DNA of 64,000 bases from Gammaproteobacteria bacterium (GTDB lineage: Bacteria > Pseudomonadota > Gammaproteobacteria > Xanthomonadales > SZUA-36): assembly GCA_030431095.1 (NCBI GenBank), contig JAUIJU010000013.1:16343-80342 (forward strand). The letters are read 5' to 3'. A program made the position numbers and the translations under genes. Shown in pieces: positions 8,060 through 15,096 of the stretch; the stretch's first letter is position 1; each line of letters opens with the position of its first letter. The notes beneath the pieces were generated by a model. That model had not been told where the DNA came from. It did no database searches and worked only from the letters and a program-made list of their open reading frames with translations.

Positions 8060-9061
8060 TCAGCCCATGGGATGGCGCCAGGCGACGGAATAGCGCCCGG
8101 TCACGTGGTGCTCCAGTTGTCGTTCGATGTCGCCGAGAAGGCTGCTGGCGCCGAAACGGAACAGGTGCGGGTCCAGCCAGTCTCGACCCAGTTCCTCGCG
8201 CATCAGCGTGAGGTAAGCCAGGGCCTCCTTCGCCTTGCCGATACCGCCGGCAGGCTTGTAACCGACCTTGTAACCGGTGAGCCGATGGTAATCGCGGATG
8301 GCGCGCACCATGACCAGGCTGACCGGCAGCGTGGCGTTGACGCTTTCCTTCCCCGTACTGGTCTTGATGAAGTCGGCGCCGGCCTGCATGCACACCCAGC
8401 TGGCGCGCGCCACGTTGGTCAACGTGGCCAGTTCACCGGTGGCGAGGATGGCCTTGACGTGCGCCTCGCCACAGGCCTCGCGGTAGGCCCGCATTTCTTC
8501 GTACAGGCCCCGCCAGTCGCCGGTCAACACCTTGCCGCGCGAGATCACGATGTCGATCTCCGTGGCGCCGGCCTTGACCGACTCGCGGACCTGGGCGAGC
8601 TTCAGGGCCAGTGGAATCTGGCCGGCGGGAAAACCCGTGGACACGGCGGCGACCGGGACCCCGCTGCCGTCGAGTTCACGCACCGCGGTACCGATCAGGT
8701 TGTGGTAAACGCAGACAGCACCTGTTTTCAGCGCCAGGTCGCCGACGCCGAGCGCTTCGAGCAGATCACGCCGGACTGGTCGCATGGCCTTCTGGCACAG
8801 GCGCCGGACCTTGCCCGGGGTGTCGTCACCGGCCAGCGTGGTCAGGTCGATACAGCTCACGGCCTTGAGCAGCCAGGCGGCCTGGTGTTCCTTCTTGACC
8901 GAACGTCGGGCCGGCAACGATGCCGCGCGCCGCTCGACGGCGCTGCGGTTGACCCGCAGGTGGTCGAACAGCTCGGGCCGGAAGTCCATGCCCGGGTTGC
9001 GTTCCAGGCCGTGGTCTTCCGCGCCGGGTTGTTGCAGGGAAAATACGTTGGTCACCGCCAC
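8060..9061 (-). CDS. deoC: Deoxyribose-phosphate aldolase
   Basis: A roughly 333-residue DeoC/DERA of the longer, eukaryote-like form. It splits 2-deoxyribose 5-phosphate into glyceraldehyde 3-phosphate and acetaldehyde. The (beta/alpha)8 barrel begins around KAVSCIDLTTL; the Schiff-base lysine is in ADFIKTSTGK and the second active-site lysine in GYKPAGGI. GTG at 9061 is chosen as start because of a weak GGA motif six bases upstream; GTG 9055 and ATG 8989 are alternatives, and conserved sequence clearly starts by 8989. The next gene, ALDH16, would remove the acetaldehyde. A TATACT -10 box lies upstream. Confidence 0.9.
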   Translation of the reverse strand: MAVTNVFSLQQPGAEDHGLERNPGMDFRPELFDHLRVNRSAVERRAASLPARRSVKKEHQAAWLLKAVSCIDLTTLAGDDTPGKVRRLCQKAMRPVRRDLLEALGVGDLALKTGAVCVYHNLIGTAVRELDGSGVPVAAVSTGFPAGQIPLALKLAQVRESVKAGATEIDIVISRGKVLTGDWRGLYEEMRAYREACGEAHVKAILATGELATLTNVARASWVCMQAGADFIKTSTGKESVNATLPVSLVMVRAIRDYHRLTGYKVGYKPAGGIGKAKEALAYLTLMREELGRDWLDPHLFRFGASSLLGDIERQLEHHVTGRYSVAWRHPMG

Positions 9062-9087
9062 GCACCGTCCATCGACTGGGGTCCGAC

Positions 9088-9093
9088 AGTATA
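9088..9093 (-). promoter_or_regulatory. Candidate -10 box of the deoC-ALDH16 operon
   Basis: Read on the minus strand the sequence is TATACT, five of six matches to the -10 consensus, about 27 bases upstream of the chosen deoC start. The -35 region is GC-rich and not convincing. Confidence 0.4.
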
Positions 9094-9176
9094 TAACGCG
9101 ACCGCCTGGGCCGCCGCGCCACCTGAGACGCACGCGGTCTGTGGCACAATGCCGTCATCGGCGATTGCGGAATGTC

Positions 9177-9240
9177 TTTTCTAATTATTTAGTTTAATTA
9201 TAATTAATATCATATTGTTTATTCTGCATTTATTTGGATG
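9177..9240 (+). promoter_or_regulatory. AT-rich promoter/operator region of the second TonB receptor
   Basis: About 64 bases with very low GC content in an otherwise GC-rich window. It contains TATAAT at 9199-9204 embedded in the perfect 14-bp palindrome TTAATTATAATTAA (9194-9207), and several other -10-like hexamers. It lies between deoC and the TonB receptor gene, so it probably carries the receptor promoter and a repressor site. It does not clearly match the Fur box consensus. Confidence 0.55.
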
Positions 9241-11336
9241 TTAACGGTGTCGCTTTGACCGTGGGCAATCGCGCCGGCACCCTTCAGGTCATCGGGTTCC
9301 TCGCCCTGGCGCCGTTGCAGGCTGGGCTTGCCCAGGCGCCGGCGGACGACGCCGTCGAACTGGAGACCGTGATCGTTACCGCCACGCGGCGCACGGCGGA
9401 GCGACAGGACGTCGCAGGGGCCGTCGACCGAGTGAACGAACAGGAGATCGCTCGCCAGGCGCCCGACGTGGTGGCCGCGGCTTTGCGCGGGCTTCCCGGC
9501 GTATTCTTCCAGCAAACCACCCCCGGGCAGGGCATCCCCATCGTGCGCGGCCTGAAGGGCTCACAGGTGTTGCACCTGGTGGACGGCGTCCGCCTGAACA
9601 ACGCCTTTTTCCGTGACGCACCCAATCAGTATCTCGGGCTGGTCGACGCCCTGACGGTTTCGAGGGTCGAAGTGCTGCGCGGCGCGGCCGGCGGCCTGTA
9701 TGGCGCCGACGCCATGGGCGGCGTCGTGCAGATGTTCACCCGTGAGACGCAATTCGACACGGACCGGGCCACGTCGCGCTATCGCCTGTATGGCAGCTTC
9801 GACACCGTCGATCGGGGCCGGCTGGCCCGCGCCGAAGCCGCGACTGGCAACCGCCACGGCAGTCTTGCCGGCGGTTTCAGCTGGCAGGCGCTGGGGGACC
9901 GGCGCACCGGCAGCGGCGAGACACCGCACCCATCCGGTTTCCGTTCCCGGGCCGGCGACCTGAAGCTCCTGCTCGGCGACCCGGCCAGCGGTGCGTGGAT
10001 GGTGGCCGCCCAGTCACTGGAACAGCCGGCCACGCCACGCGTCGACGAACTGGTTCCCGGCTACGGGCAATCGGAAGCCTCATCGGCCATCTATCGATTC
10101 GAACCCAATCGCCGCGATCTGCTGCACGTCCGATACCGTCGGGGAGATGCGCGACGCGGCCTTGGCGCACTGGACGTGCACCTGGCCCGGCAGGTCATTA
10201 CCGACGATCGCTCCACCCAGGACCTGGGCAGCCCGGTCATCAACACGGAACAGAACGAGAGCACGCTCGACGGCCTGGTGCTGCAGGTGATCCGTTCGTT
10301 GTCCCCGGACCTCACCCTGACCTGGGGGGCCGAACTGTACCGCGATGCCGTACGCAGCGCCCGCCAGGAACGCCTTGCCGAGGGTGGCGCCCCGGTGGAC
10401 GTCCGTGGTCGTTTTCCCGACCGGTCGCGGCTCGACAGCGACGCGGTGTACCTGGATGCCGACTGGCGCATCGATGAGCGCTGGCGCCTCGACACCGCGC
10501 TGCGTTACAGCCGCTTCGATATCCGCCTGCCGGAAACCACCGCCAACCCGGCGGTGCGACTGACCCCGGATGATCTGACCGGTGACCTGCGCCTGCACCT
10601 GGCGCTCTCACCGACCGCCGCGCTGGCGGCCAACCTCAGTCGCGGCTTCCGTCCGCCCAACGTATTCGACCTGGGCACGCTCGGCGCCCGGCCGGGCAAC
10701 CGCTTCAACGTGGCCAATCCCGAACTGGGTCCGGAAACCGTCTGGAGCTACGACCTGGGCCTGAAACTGCGCGGCCGCCAGTGGACCCTGGAGGCCTATG
10801 CCTTTGCGCTGGACTACCGTGACCGCATCACCTCCGTGGCCACCGGTGACGTCACCCCCGACGGCCGCGTGGTGGTGCGCAGCGAAAACCTAACCCACGT
10901 TGTGATCAGCGGCATCGAACTGGGCGGAACGGCCAAGCTGGCGGCGGGCCTCGAGGCCAGCCTCGGCGTGAGTTACGCCCGTGGCGAGGAACGCCGCGAT
11001 GCGTTGCCGGACACGCCGGCGGACCGCATTCCGCCGCTGAACGGTCGTCTCGGCCTGACCTGGCACGCCACCGAACGGTGGCGCGTGGAACCCTGGCTGT
11101 TGTTCGCGGGCCGGCAGGACCGGCTCAGCCTGCGCGACCGGGAAGACCCGCGCATCGATCCTGGCGGCACTGCCGGCTGGTGGACCGCCAACCTGGACCT
11201 TGCGTGGCGCGTGCGGCCCGGGCTGGACGTGGGGCTGCGCCTCCACAACCTGCTGGACCAACCCTACCGCGAACATGGCTCCGGGCTGGACGCCGCCGGC
11301 TTCAATCTGGGGCTGTGGCTGGACGCTTCATTCTGA
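9234..11336 (+). CDS. TonB-dependent receptor
   Basis: About 700 residues of an outer-membrane TonB-gated receptor. A signal peptide (hydrophobic VIGFLALAPLQAGLAQA) is followed by a TonB box-like ETVIVTATRR, a plug domain with LRGLPGVFFQQ, IPIVRGLKGSQV, LVDGVRLNN and VEVLRGAAGGLYGADAMGG, and a long barrel ending in LWLDASF with the terminal Phe used by the BAM machinery. The plug resembles heme/hemoglobin/vitamin-type receptors, but the substrate is not certain. No ATG fits: TTG 9234 is the furthest start, while TTG 9255 or GTG 9261 would give a more normal signal peptide. The AT-rich upstream region suggests tight regulation. Confidence 0.88.
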   Translation: MDVNGVALTVGNRAGTLQVIGFLALAPLQAGLAQAPADDAVELETVIVTATRRTAERQDVAGAVDRVNEQEIARQAPDVVAAALRGLPGVFFQQTTPGQGIPIVRGLKGSQVLHLVDGVRLNNAFFRDAPNQYLGLVDALTVSRVEVLRGAAGGLYGADAMGGVVQMFTRETQFDTDRATSRYRLYGSFDTVDRGRLARAEAATGNRHGSLAGGFSWQALGDRRTGSGETPHPSGFRSRAGDLKLLLGDPASGAWMVAAQSLEQPATPRVDELVPGYGQSEASSAIYRFEPNRRDLLHVRYRRGDARRGLGALDVHLARQVITDDRSTQDLGSPVINTEQNESTLDGLVLQVIRSLSPDLTLTWGAELYRDAVRSARQERLAEGGAPVDVRGRFPDRSRLDSDAVYLDADWRIDERWRLDTALRYSRFDIRLPETTANPAVRLTPDDLTGDLRLHLALSPTAALAANLSRGFRPPNVFDLGTLGARPGNRFNVANPELGPETVWSYDLGLKLRGRQWTLEAYAFALDYRDRITSVATGDVTPDGRVVVRSENLTHVVISGIELGGTAKLAAGLEASLGVSYARGEERRDALPDTPADRIPPLNGRLGLTWHATERWRVEPWLLFAGRQDRLSLRDREDPRIDPGGTAGWWTANLDLAWRVRPGLDVGLRLHNLLDQPYREHGSGLDAAGFNLGLWLDASF

Positions 11337-11341
11337 TCCGC

Positions 11342-11370
11342 GCCAGGCAAGCCGGCTTGCAAGCCCTGGC
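11342..11370 (+). other. Stem-loop after the TonB receptor gene
   Basis: GCCAGG (11342-11347) pairs with CCTGGC (11365-11370), and the perfect 14-bp palindrome GCAAGCCGGCTTGC (11347-11360) lies inside it. It begins a few bases after the receptor stop. No T-run follows, so terminator function is only possible. Confidence 0.4.
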
Positions 11371-11419
11371 TGCATTGACCATGCTTGGGGAAGTCCCAGG
11401 CGGTACCTGACTGGCTTCC

Positions 11420-11764
11420 ATGTCCCTGTTTGCCGAATTGAGCCGACGCAATATCTACCGGGTCGCACTTGCGTACGTGGTGCTGGGCTGGTTGTTGCTC
11501 GAGGGCTGCGCCATGCTGGTGGACTACGCTGGAATACCGGCCTGGATTTACCGTTTTGCCTTCGCGCTGATGGTGATCGGATTTCCGCTGGCCCTGGTGC
11601 TGTCCTGGATTTTCGAGCTGACGCCGGAAGGCCTGCGCCGGGAATTCGAGGTGGAACGGAACCGTTCCATCACCCGCCAGACCGGCGACCGGTTGCTGCG
11701 ACTGACCCTGCTGGCGGCGCTGCTCCTGGTCCTGCTGAACCTGTTGCGCTTCGTCCTGGACTGA
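11420..11764 (+). CDS. Stand-alone membrane module usually fused to TPR or cyclase domains
   Basis: A 114-residue protein with hydrophobic stretches near residues 14-35, 42-64 and 92-112. Its core (ELSRRNIYRVALAYVV, LVLSWIFELTPEGLRRE, NRSITRQTGDR) matches the N-terminal membrane module that in many gammaproteobacterial proteins precedes TPR repeats or a nucleotide cyclase. Here the frame stops after the module and its third transmembrane segment, so the output domain is absent. The 3' side is a convergent sulfotransferase gene after seven bases, so nothing was simply frameshifted off within view. Its function is unknown. Confidence 0.7.
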   Translation: MSLFAELSRRNIYRVALAYVVLGWLLLEGCAMLVDYAGIPAWIYRFAFALMVIGFPLALVLSWIFELTPEGLRREFEVERNRSITRQTGDRLLRLTLLAALLLVLLNLLRFVLD

Positions 11765-11771
11765 CCGGTCG

Positions 11772-13238
11772 TCAGGCCTGTGCGCGAAGCGCCTGGTGCA
11801 CCTCCCGGCAAGCGTCGCTCACGGCCTCCTGCACCTCGGGATCCGGGGCGCGTCCGGGCGCTGACACCTGGCCCGCGAAGCCTTGCAGCGACCCTTGCTC
11901 CAGGTCGAGCCGGTCTTCGAGTTCTTCCAGTACTCCGCGCGGCTCACGGCAGAACCGGTCGTAATCGAACCATGTCACCTGCTGCCCGTGATGCTCCAGC
12001 ATATAGCGATACACCGTGGTCCAGTAGTGCACCCAGTAGTCCGGCGCCAGCAGGTCCCGCGGCGTGCTGGGCACCACGCCCTCGCCGAGTTTGAACGGCA
12101 GAAAATTCCGTCCGAATTCATGGTGGCCCAGCCAGTTCATGTACTCACCCGAGAAGGGGTCCTGGTCGTGGCGCTCGAGGAAACGCCGATGCTGGCGCAG
12201 CAGGGACTGGACATGGTCGGCGGGATCACGGAAGGGCGTGATGATGCAGGCATCCGGAAACGCCTCCAGAAGCCAGGGAATACGAAGCAGGTTGTTGTTG
12301 TTCTTGCACAAATAGCGGCGCACTGGCCCATTGCCCGCATCACGCGCCAGGATGCGCTGCACGTAATTGCGGTAGCGCGCCAGGACCGCCTCGTCGGGGG
12401 CGCCGGCCGGGCGCAGACCGTCGACATCCCGGGTTGTCCGACCCGCCCAGGTCGTCCAGAAGACTTCTTCGAAGGCCTCCGGGCTGTCCACGCTGATTTT
12501 CAGGCGATCGCCGTGGGCGCGTTCGCGAAGATCCTGCGACCTGGCGCGACGTGGGCGCGAAACGGCGCCCCAGGCCCAGGGCGCCATCACGAACGGCATG
12601 GCGCGGTACGTCAGCGACGCATACTGCCCCCCCGCGTACAGGGCCTCGAGCAAGACGGTGGTGCCGGCCCGGGCCAGCGCGGTGACATACACGGGCCGTT
12701 TCACCTCAATGCCGGATGCCCGCTTGCCGGCCAGGCGCCGGTCGATGTCATCGCTGAGCGTACGCATGCCCTCCGAGCCCAGCGCGAGGCGGTGCAGCAT
12801 CTGGCTGGAGGCGGAATAATCCGAATCCGGTTCATCCCGGCGGCCAAGCCGTGATCGCACCACCGCCCAGGCGATACCAGCGCCGAGCAACCACCATTGC
12901 ACGTCGCCACGATCCAGCGCACCGAGCGCTTCACGCCAGCCACCGGCGGGCCACCATGCGGTAAGCACCCAGACCCCCGTGAATACCGCCGCACACACCA
13001 GCAACAGGCCGCCCAGCCCAAGGCTGGCGCGCAGAATCCGACCCGCATAGCGCGGCAGAACCTTTTCCTTCCAGTGATCGGAGATCCGTGGCGAACGCAC
13101 CACGCCCAGCGCTCGCATGGCGCCGGAGTTGACCGCTTCCACCTGGGCCAGGAACGGCAAGCGGAAGAACAGTTCGACGACAGCTGCGCAGGACAGGAAG
13201 ATGGCCGGCGCGAGGGCCTGGACCTGGGGGCCGTTCAC
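11772..13238 (-). CDS. Membrane-anchored sulfotransferase family protein
   Basis: A 488-residue protein with hydrophobic segments near residues 10-30, 72-95 and 113-126, then a sulfotransferase domain from about residue 180. TALARAGTT (186-194) resembles the 5'-phosphosulfate-binding loop, and TPFRDPADHVQSLL the 3'-phosphate-binding region of PAPS-dependent enzymes. It would transfer sulfate from PAPS to an unknown acceptor at the cytoplasmic face of the membrane. The start is GTG 13238 with no clear ribosome-binding site, ten bases after the small membrane gene stop, suggesting coupled translation. It is the third gene of the cluster starting at 14810. Confidence 0.75.
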   Translation of the reverse strand: MNGPQVQALAPAIFLSCAAVVELFFRLPFLAQVEAVNSGAMRALGVVRSPRISDHWKEKVLPRYAGRILRASLGLGGLLLVCAAVFTGVWVLTAWWPAGGWREALGALDRGDVQWWLLGAGIAWAVVRSRLGRRDEPDSDYSASSQMLHRLALGSEGMRTLSDDIDRRLAGKRASGIEVKRPVYVTALARAGTTVLLEALYAGGQYASLTYRAMPFVMAPWAWGAVSRPRRARSQDLRERAHGDRLKISVDSPEAFEEVFWTTWAGRTTRDVDGLRPAGAPDEAVLARYRNYVQRILARDAGNGPVRRYLCKNNNNLLRIPWLLEAFPDACIITPFRDPADHVQSLLRQHRRFLERHDQDPFSGEYMNWLGHHEFGRNFLPFKLGEGVVPSTPRDLLAPDYWVHYWTTVYRYMLEHHGQQVTWFDYDRFCREPRGVLEELEDRLDLEQGSLQGFAGQVSAPGRAPDPEVQEAVSDACREVHQALRAQA

Positions 13239-13248
13239 GACGGCGACG

Positions 13249-13470
13249 TCAGCCTTTGGGGTTGGTGTCGGCGGCGCGACGGGCGGCCATGCGCCGCTTG
13301 ATGGGGTACCAGACGATGGCCAGCACCGCGATCAGGACGGAGATCACGATACCGAGGATCACGGCGATGGCGCCAAGGCCCAGTCCCGGGCCGACATAGG
13401 CCTGCGCGTGAGCGGTCAGGAACAGGGAAACGATCGCAACGATCGGGGTCAGCGGGTTCAGCCTTCGCAT
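13249..13470 (-). CDS. Small membrane protein between two sulfate-transfer genes
   Basis: 73 residues: an N-terminal signal-like segment (VAIVSLFLTAHAQA), then AYVGPGLGLGAI and one long transmembrane helix (about residues 32-56), then the basic tail YPIKRRMAARR. No catalytic motif is visible. Small AYVGPG proteins of this kind are found in other proteobacteria without known function. Its start overlaps the upstream arylsulfotransferase-like gene by 13 bases and its end lies ten bases before the sulfotransferase, so all three are probably made together. It may anchor or link them. Confidence 0.7.
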   Translation of the reverse strand: MRRLNPLTPIVAIVSLFLTAHAQAYVGPGLGLGAIAVILGIVISVLIAVLAIVWYPIKRRMAARRAADTNPKG

Positions 13471-14810
13471 GACGGAAACTCCTCGAAATAGTCGGTAGGC
13501 AGGAAGCGGGCCTCGGACACCACCAGGTGCCCCCCGCCCTGCTGGTAACGGTTGATGAAGTCGAACACGATCTCGCCCCCGGCGTTGATCTCGAAAGCGC
13601 GGCCCTGCTCGGTGGAAGTCACCAGGAAACCGCCGCCCGGAACGGCGTCGTGCTTGCCTCGATGCCAGGTATAGAACTCGTAGGGTTCACCCGGGACGGG
13701 AACGCTGACCTCGAAAGAACGGGGATCGATTTCCTGGATGCGCGAGTAATCCCGGTGCATGTTGTTGTCGAAGATGGTGATGGTGCCGCGCTCGTTCCAG
13801 TCCGGATCGTGCTGTCGGCGCGTCAGGCCCTGTCGCCACCACTTGACCTCGAGACTGTCGGGGTCGACCACGGCAACCAGGTTGATGGCGCGCAGGCTGA
13901 TCAGCAGGTCCCCGGCTTCGAAATCCGCGTAAGCGTCGGCGAACCGCTCGGGCAATGGGTCCACGTCGTTCACGTGGAACCGGTCAAACAACCAGACGGA
14001 TCCCGCCGCCTTGTCGTTCTGACGGATGGCGAAGGGGTCGATGCCCGGGTTCTCCGGCCACACGTGATCCAGGTTGATGGACTGCAGCACGCTGCCGTCG
14101 TTCACGGCCACGCGGACCATGTACTCGCCCTTGTTGAACTTGCCGTCAGGATTGCCCCAGGCCCACACCGAATCGTCGCCCTGGCGTGTGACCGCGTGGT
14201 GGAACACGCCCTGCCTGCGCCAGATTTCCTCGCCGCAATATCCGTAGCGCACCAGGGACGAACCACCGTCAAACGCTGCGATGATGGAGCCGTCACGCAT
14301 GATCTCGATGCCGTGCGGGTAAACGTTGGCATCCTCGCGCGGGGCCCACTCGGCGCGCTCCTGCGACACCGACCATTGCCGCAGCACCTTGCCGTCCGGG
14401 TCCAGCAACAACGCGCCGTGCAGCGCGTCGGAAAAGTCGAAGGTGCCATAGAGCAGGCGATAACCGCGGGGCGCGTCGTCGGACAGGTACATCAGGGGCG
14501 CAACGCGCCGATCCTTCAGCATCAGCCCTCCCAGTTCGGGGTAGTCACCGGGAACCGTGTAACGCCGGTGGCTATCGACGATGTGACGTGCAGGCTTGAT
14601 GCCGAAGTCGTTCTTCAGCTTCTCCGCCAGCGATGTTGTCTCCTCGGCATCGCCCCGCGCGAACTGCCAGGCCGCGCGCATCGGCTCGAAGGGCCAGGTT
14701 TTCCAGGCGATGGTAATGGCGCCGAACACAAAGGCGCCGAGAAACACCAGCCACAGTACGGCCAGGTTCCGTATCCACTTGAAGAGGTCCCGCTCGTTGT
14801 TGTCGGTCAT
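13458..14810 (-). CDS. Arylsulfotransferase-like (ASST) family protein
   Basis: A 450-residue protein with one N-terminal transmembrane helix (about residues 13-36) and a large extracytoplasmic part. Repeated strands such as YLLYGTFDFSDA-like, HGIEIMRDGSII, HAVTRQGDDSVW and LLDPDGKVLRQW fit the six-bladed propeller of arylsulfotransferase family proteins (Arylsulfotran_2 type). PAPS-independent ASSTs pass sulfate between phenolic compounds through a histidine; whether this member is active is not clear. It is the first gene of a three-gene unit with a small membrane protein and a PAPS-type sulfotransferase. A sigma-70-like promoter lies about 125 bases upstream. Confidence 0.78.
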   Translation of the reverse strand: MTDNNERDLFKWIRNLAVLWLVFLGAFVFGAITIAWKTWPFEPMRAAWQFARGDAEETTSLAEKLKNDFGIKPARHIVDSHRRYTVPGDYPELGGLMLKDRRVAPLMYLSDDAPRGYRLLYGTFDFSDALHGALLLDPDGKVLRQWSVSQERAEWAPREDANVYPHGIEIMRDGSIIAAFDGGSSLVRYGYCGEEIWRRQGVFHHAVTRQGDDSVWAWGNPDGKFNKGEYMVRVAVNDGSVLQSINLDHVWPENPGIDPFAIRQNDKAAGSVWLFDRFHVNDVDPLPERFADAYADFEAGDLLISLRAINLVAVVDPDSLEVKWWRQGLTRRQHDPDWNERGTITIFDNNMHRDYSRIQEIDPRSFEVSVPVPGEPYEFYTWHRGKHDAVPGGGFLVTSTEQGRAFEINAGGEIVFDFINRYQQGGGHLVVSEARFLPTDYFEEFPSCEG

Positions 14811-14934
14811 GGGTGTGTGCGCCGGCTCCGGCCGGGCCGGGAAATCCGCAGTGCAGCGTGGCTCCGCGTCGCCGGCGCCAGGTCAAACGGGCCGGTGGAG
14901 CGCCCGGCGCCCGGTCGAGGTTGAAAGATGACGA

Positions 14935-14963
14935 ATTCTAAGGGGCCGGACACCCCCCGACAA
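14935..14963 (-). promoter_or_regulatory. Candidate sigma-70 promoter of the sulfotransferase cluster
   Basis: On the minus strand TTGTCG (14958-14963) is followed after exactly 17 bases by TAGAAT (14935-14940). Both resemble the -35 and -10 consensus. The predicted leader to the ATG at 14810 is about 118 bases. The rest of the 286-base gap (14811-15096) is GC-rich, with only a weak plus-strand TACAAT at 15037-15042 as a possible -10 for the divergent gene. Confidence 0.5.
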
Positions 14964-15096
14964 CCATTTGCCGCTCTGGCACGGCCCGCGGCCACCGGAC
15001 CGGCCACCCGGCCTGCGCCCTCGCGGCCCAATCCCGTACAATGCCCCGCTGACCCAGCGATGCCGTCGCCCGAGGCGGCGCCAGGAAACCAGGAAC

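Noticed and set aside
6133..8211. A 692-codon open frame antisense to the ALDH16 gene
   Set aside because: Its translation is rich in His, Arg and Gln without any recognisable domain, the pattern expected from the reverse frame of a GC-rich gene. The opposite strand has a complete, conserved enzyme.
9191..9240. Fur box before the TonB receptor
   Set aside because: The AT-rich palindrome does not show the GATAAT-type triple hexamer pattern of the Fur consensus.
9234..11336. Assignment of the TonB receptor as BtuB or a specific heme receptor
   Set aside because: The plug motifs fit several receptor types, no cobalamin riboswitch was recognised upstream, and the neighbours do not reveal a substrate.
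14811..15096. tRNA or small RNA gene in the gap between ASST-like and glycosidase-like genes
   Set aside because: No cloverleaf or conserved tRNA sequence is visible; the gap is GC-rich and explained by two divergent promoters and a leader.
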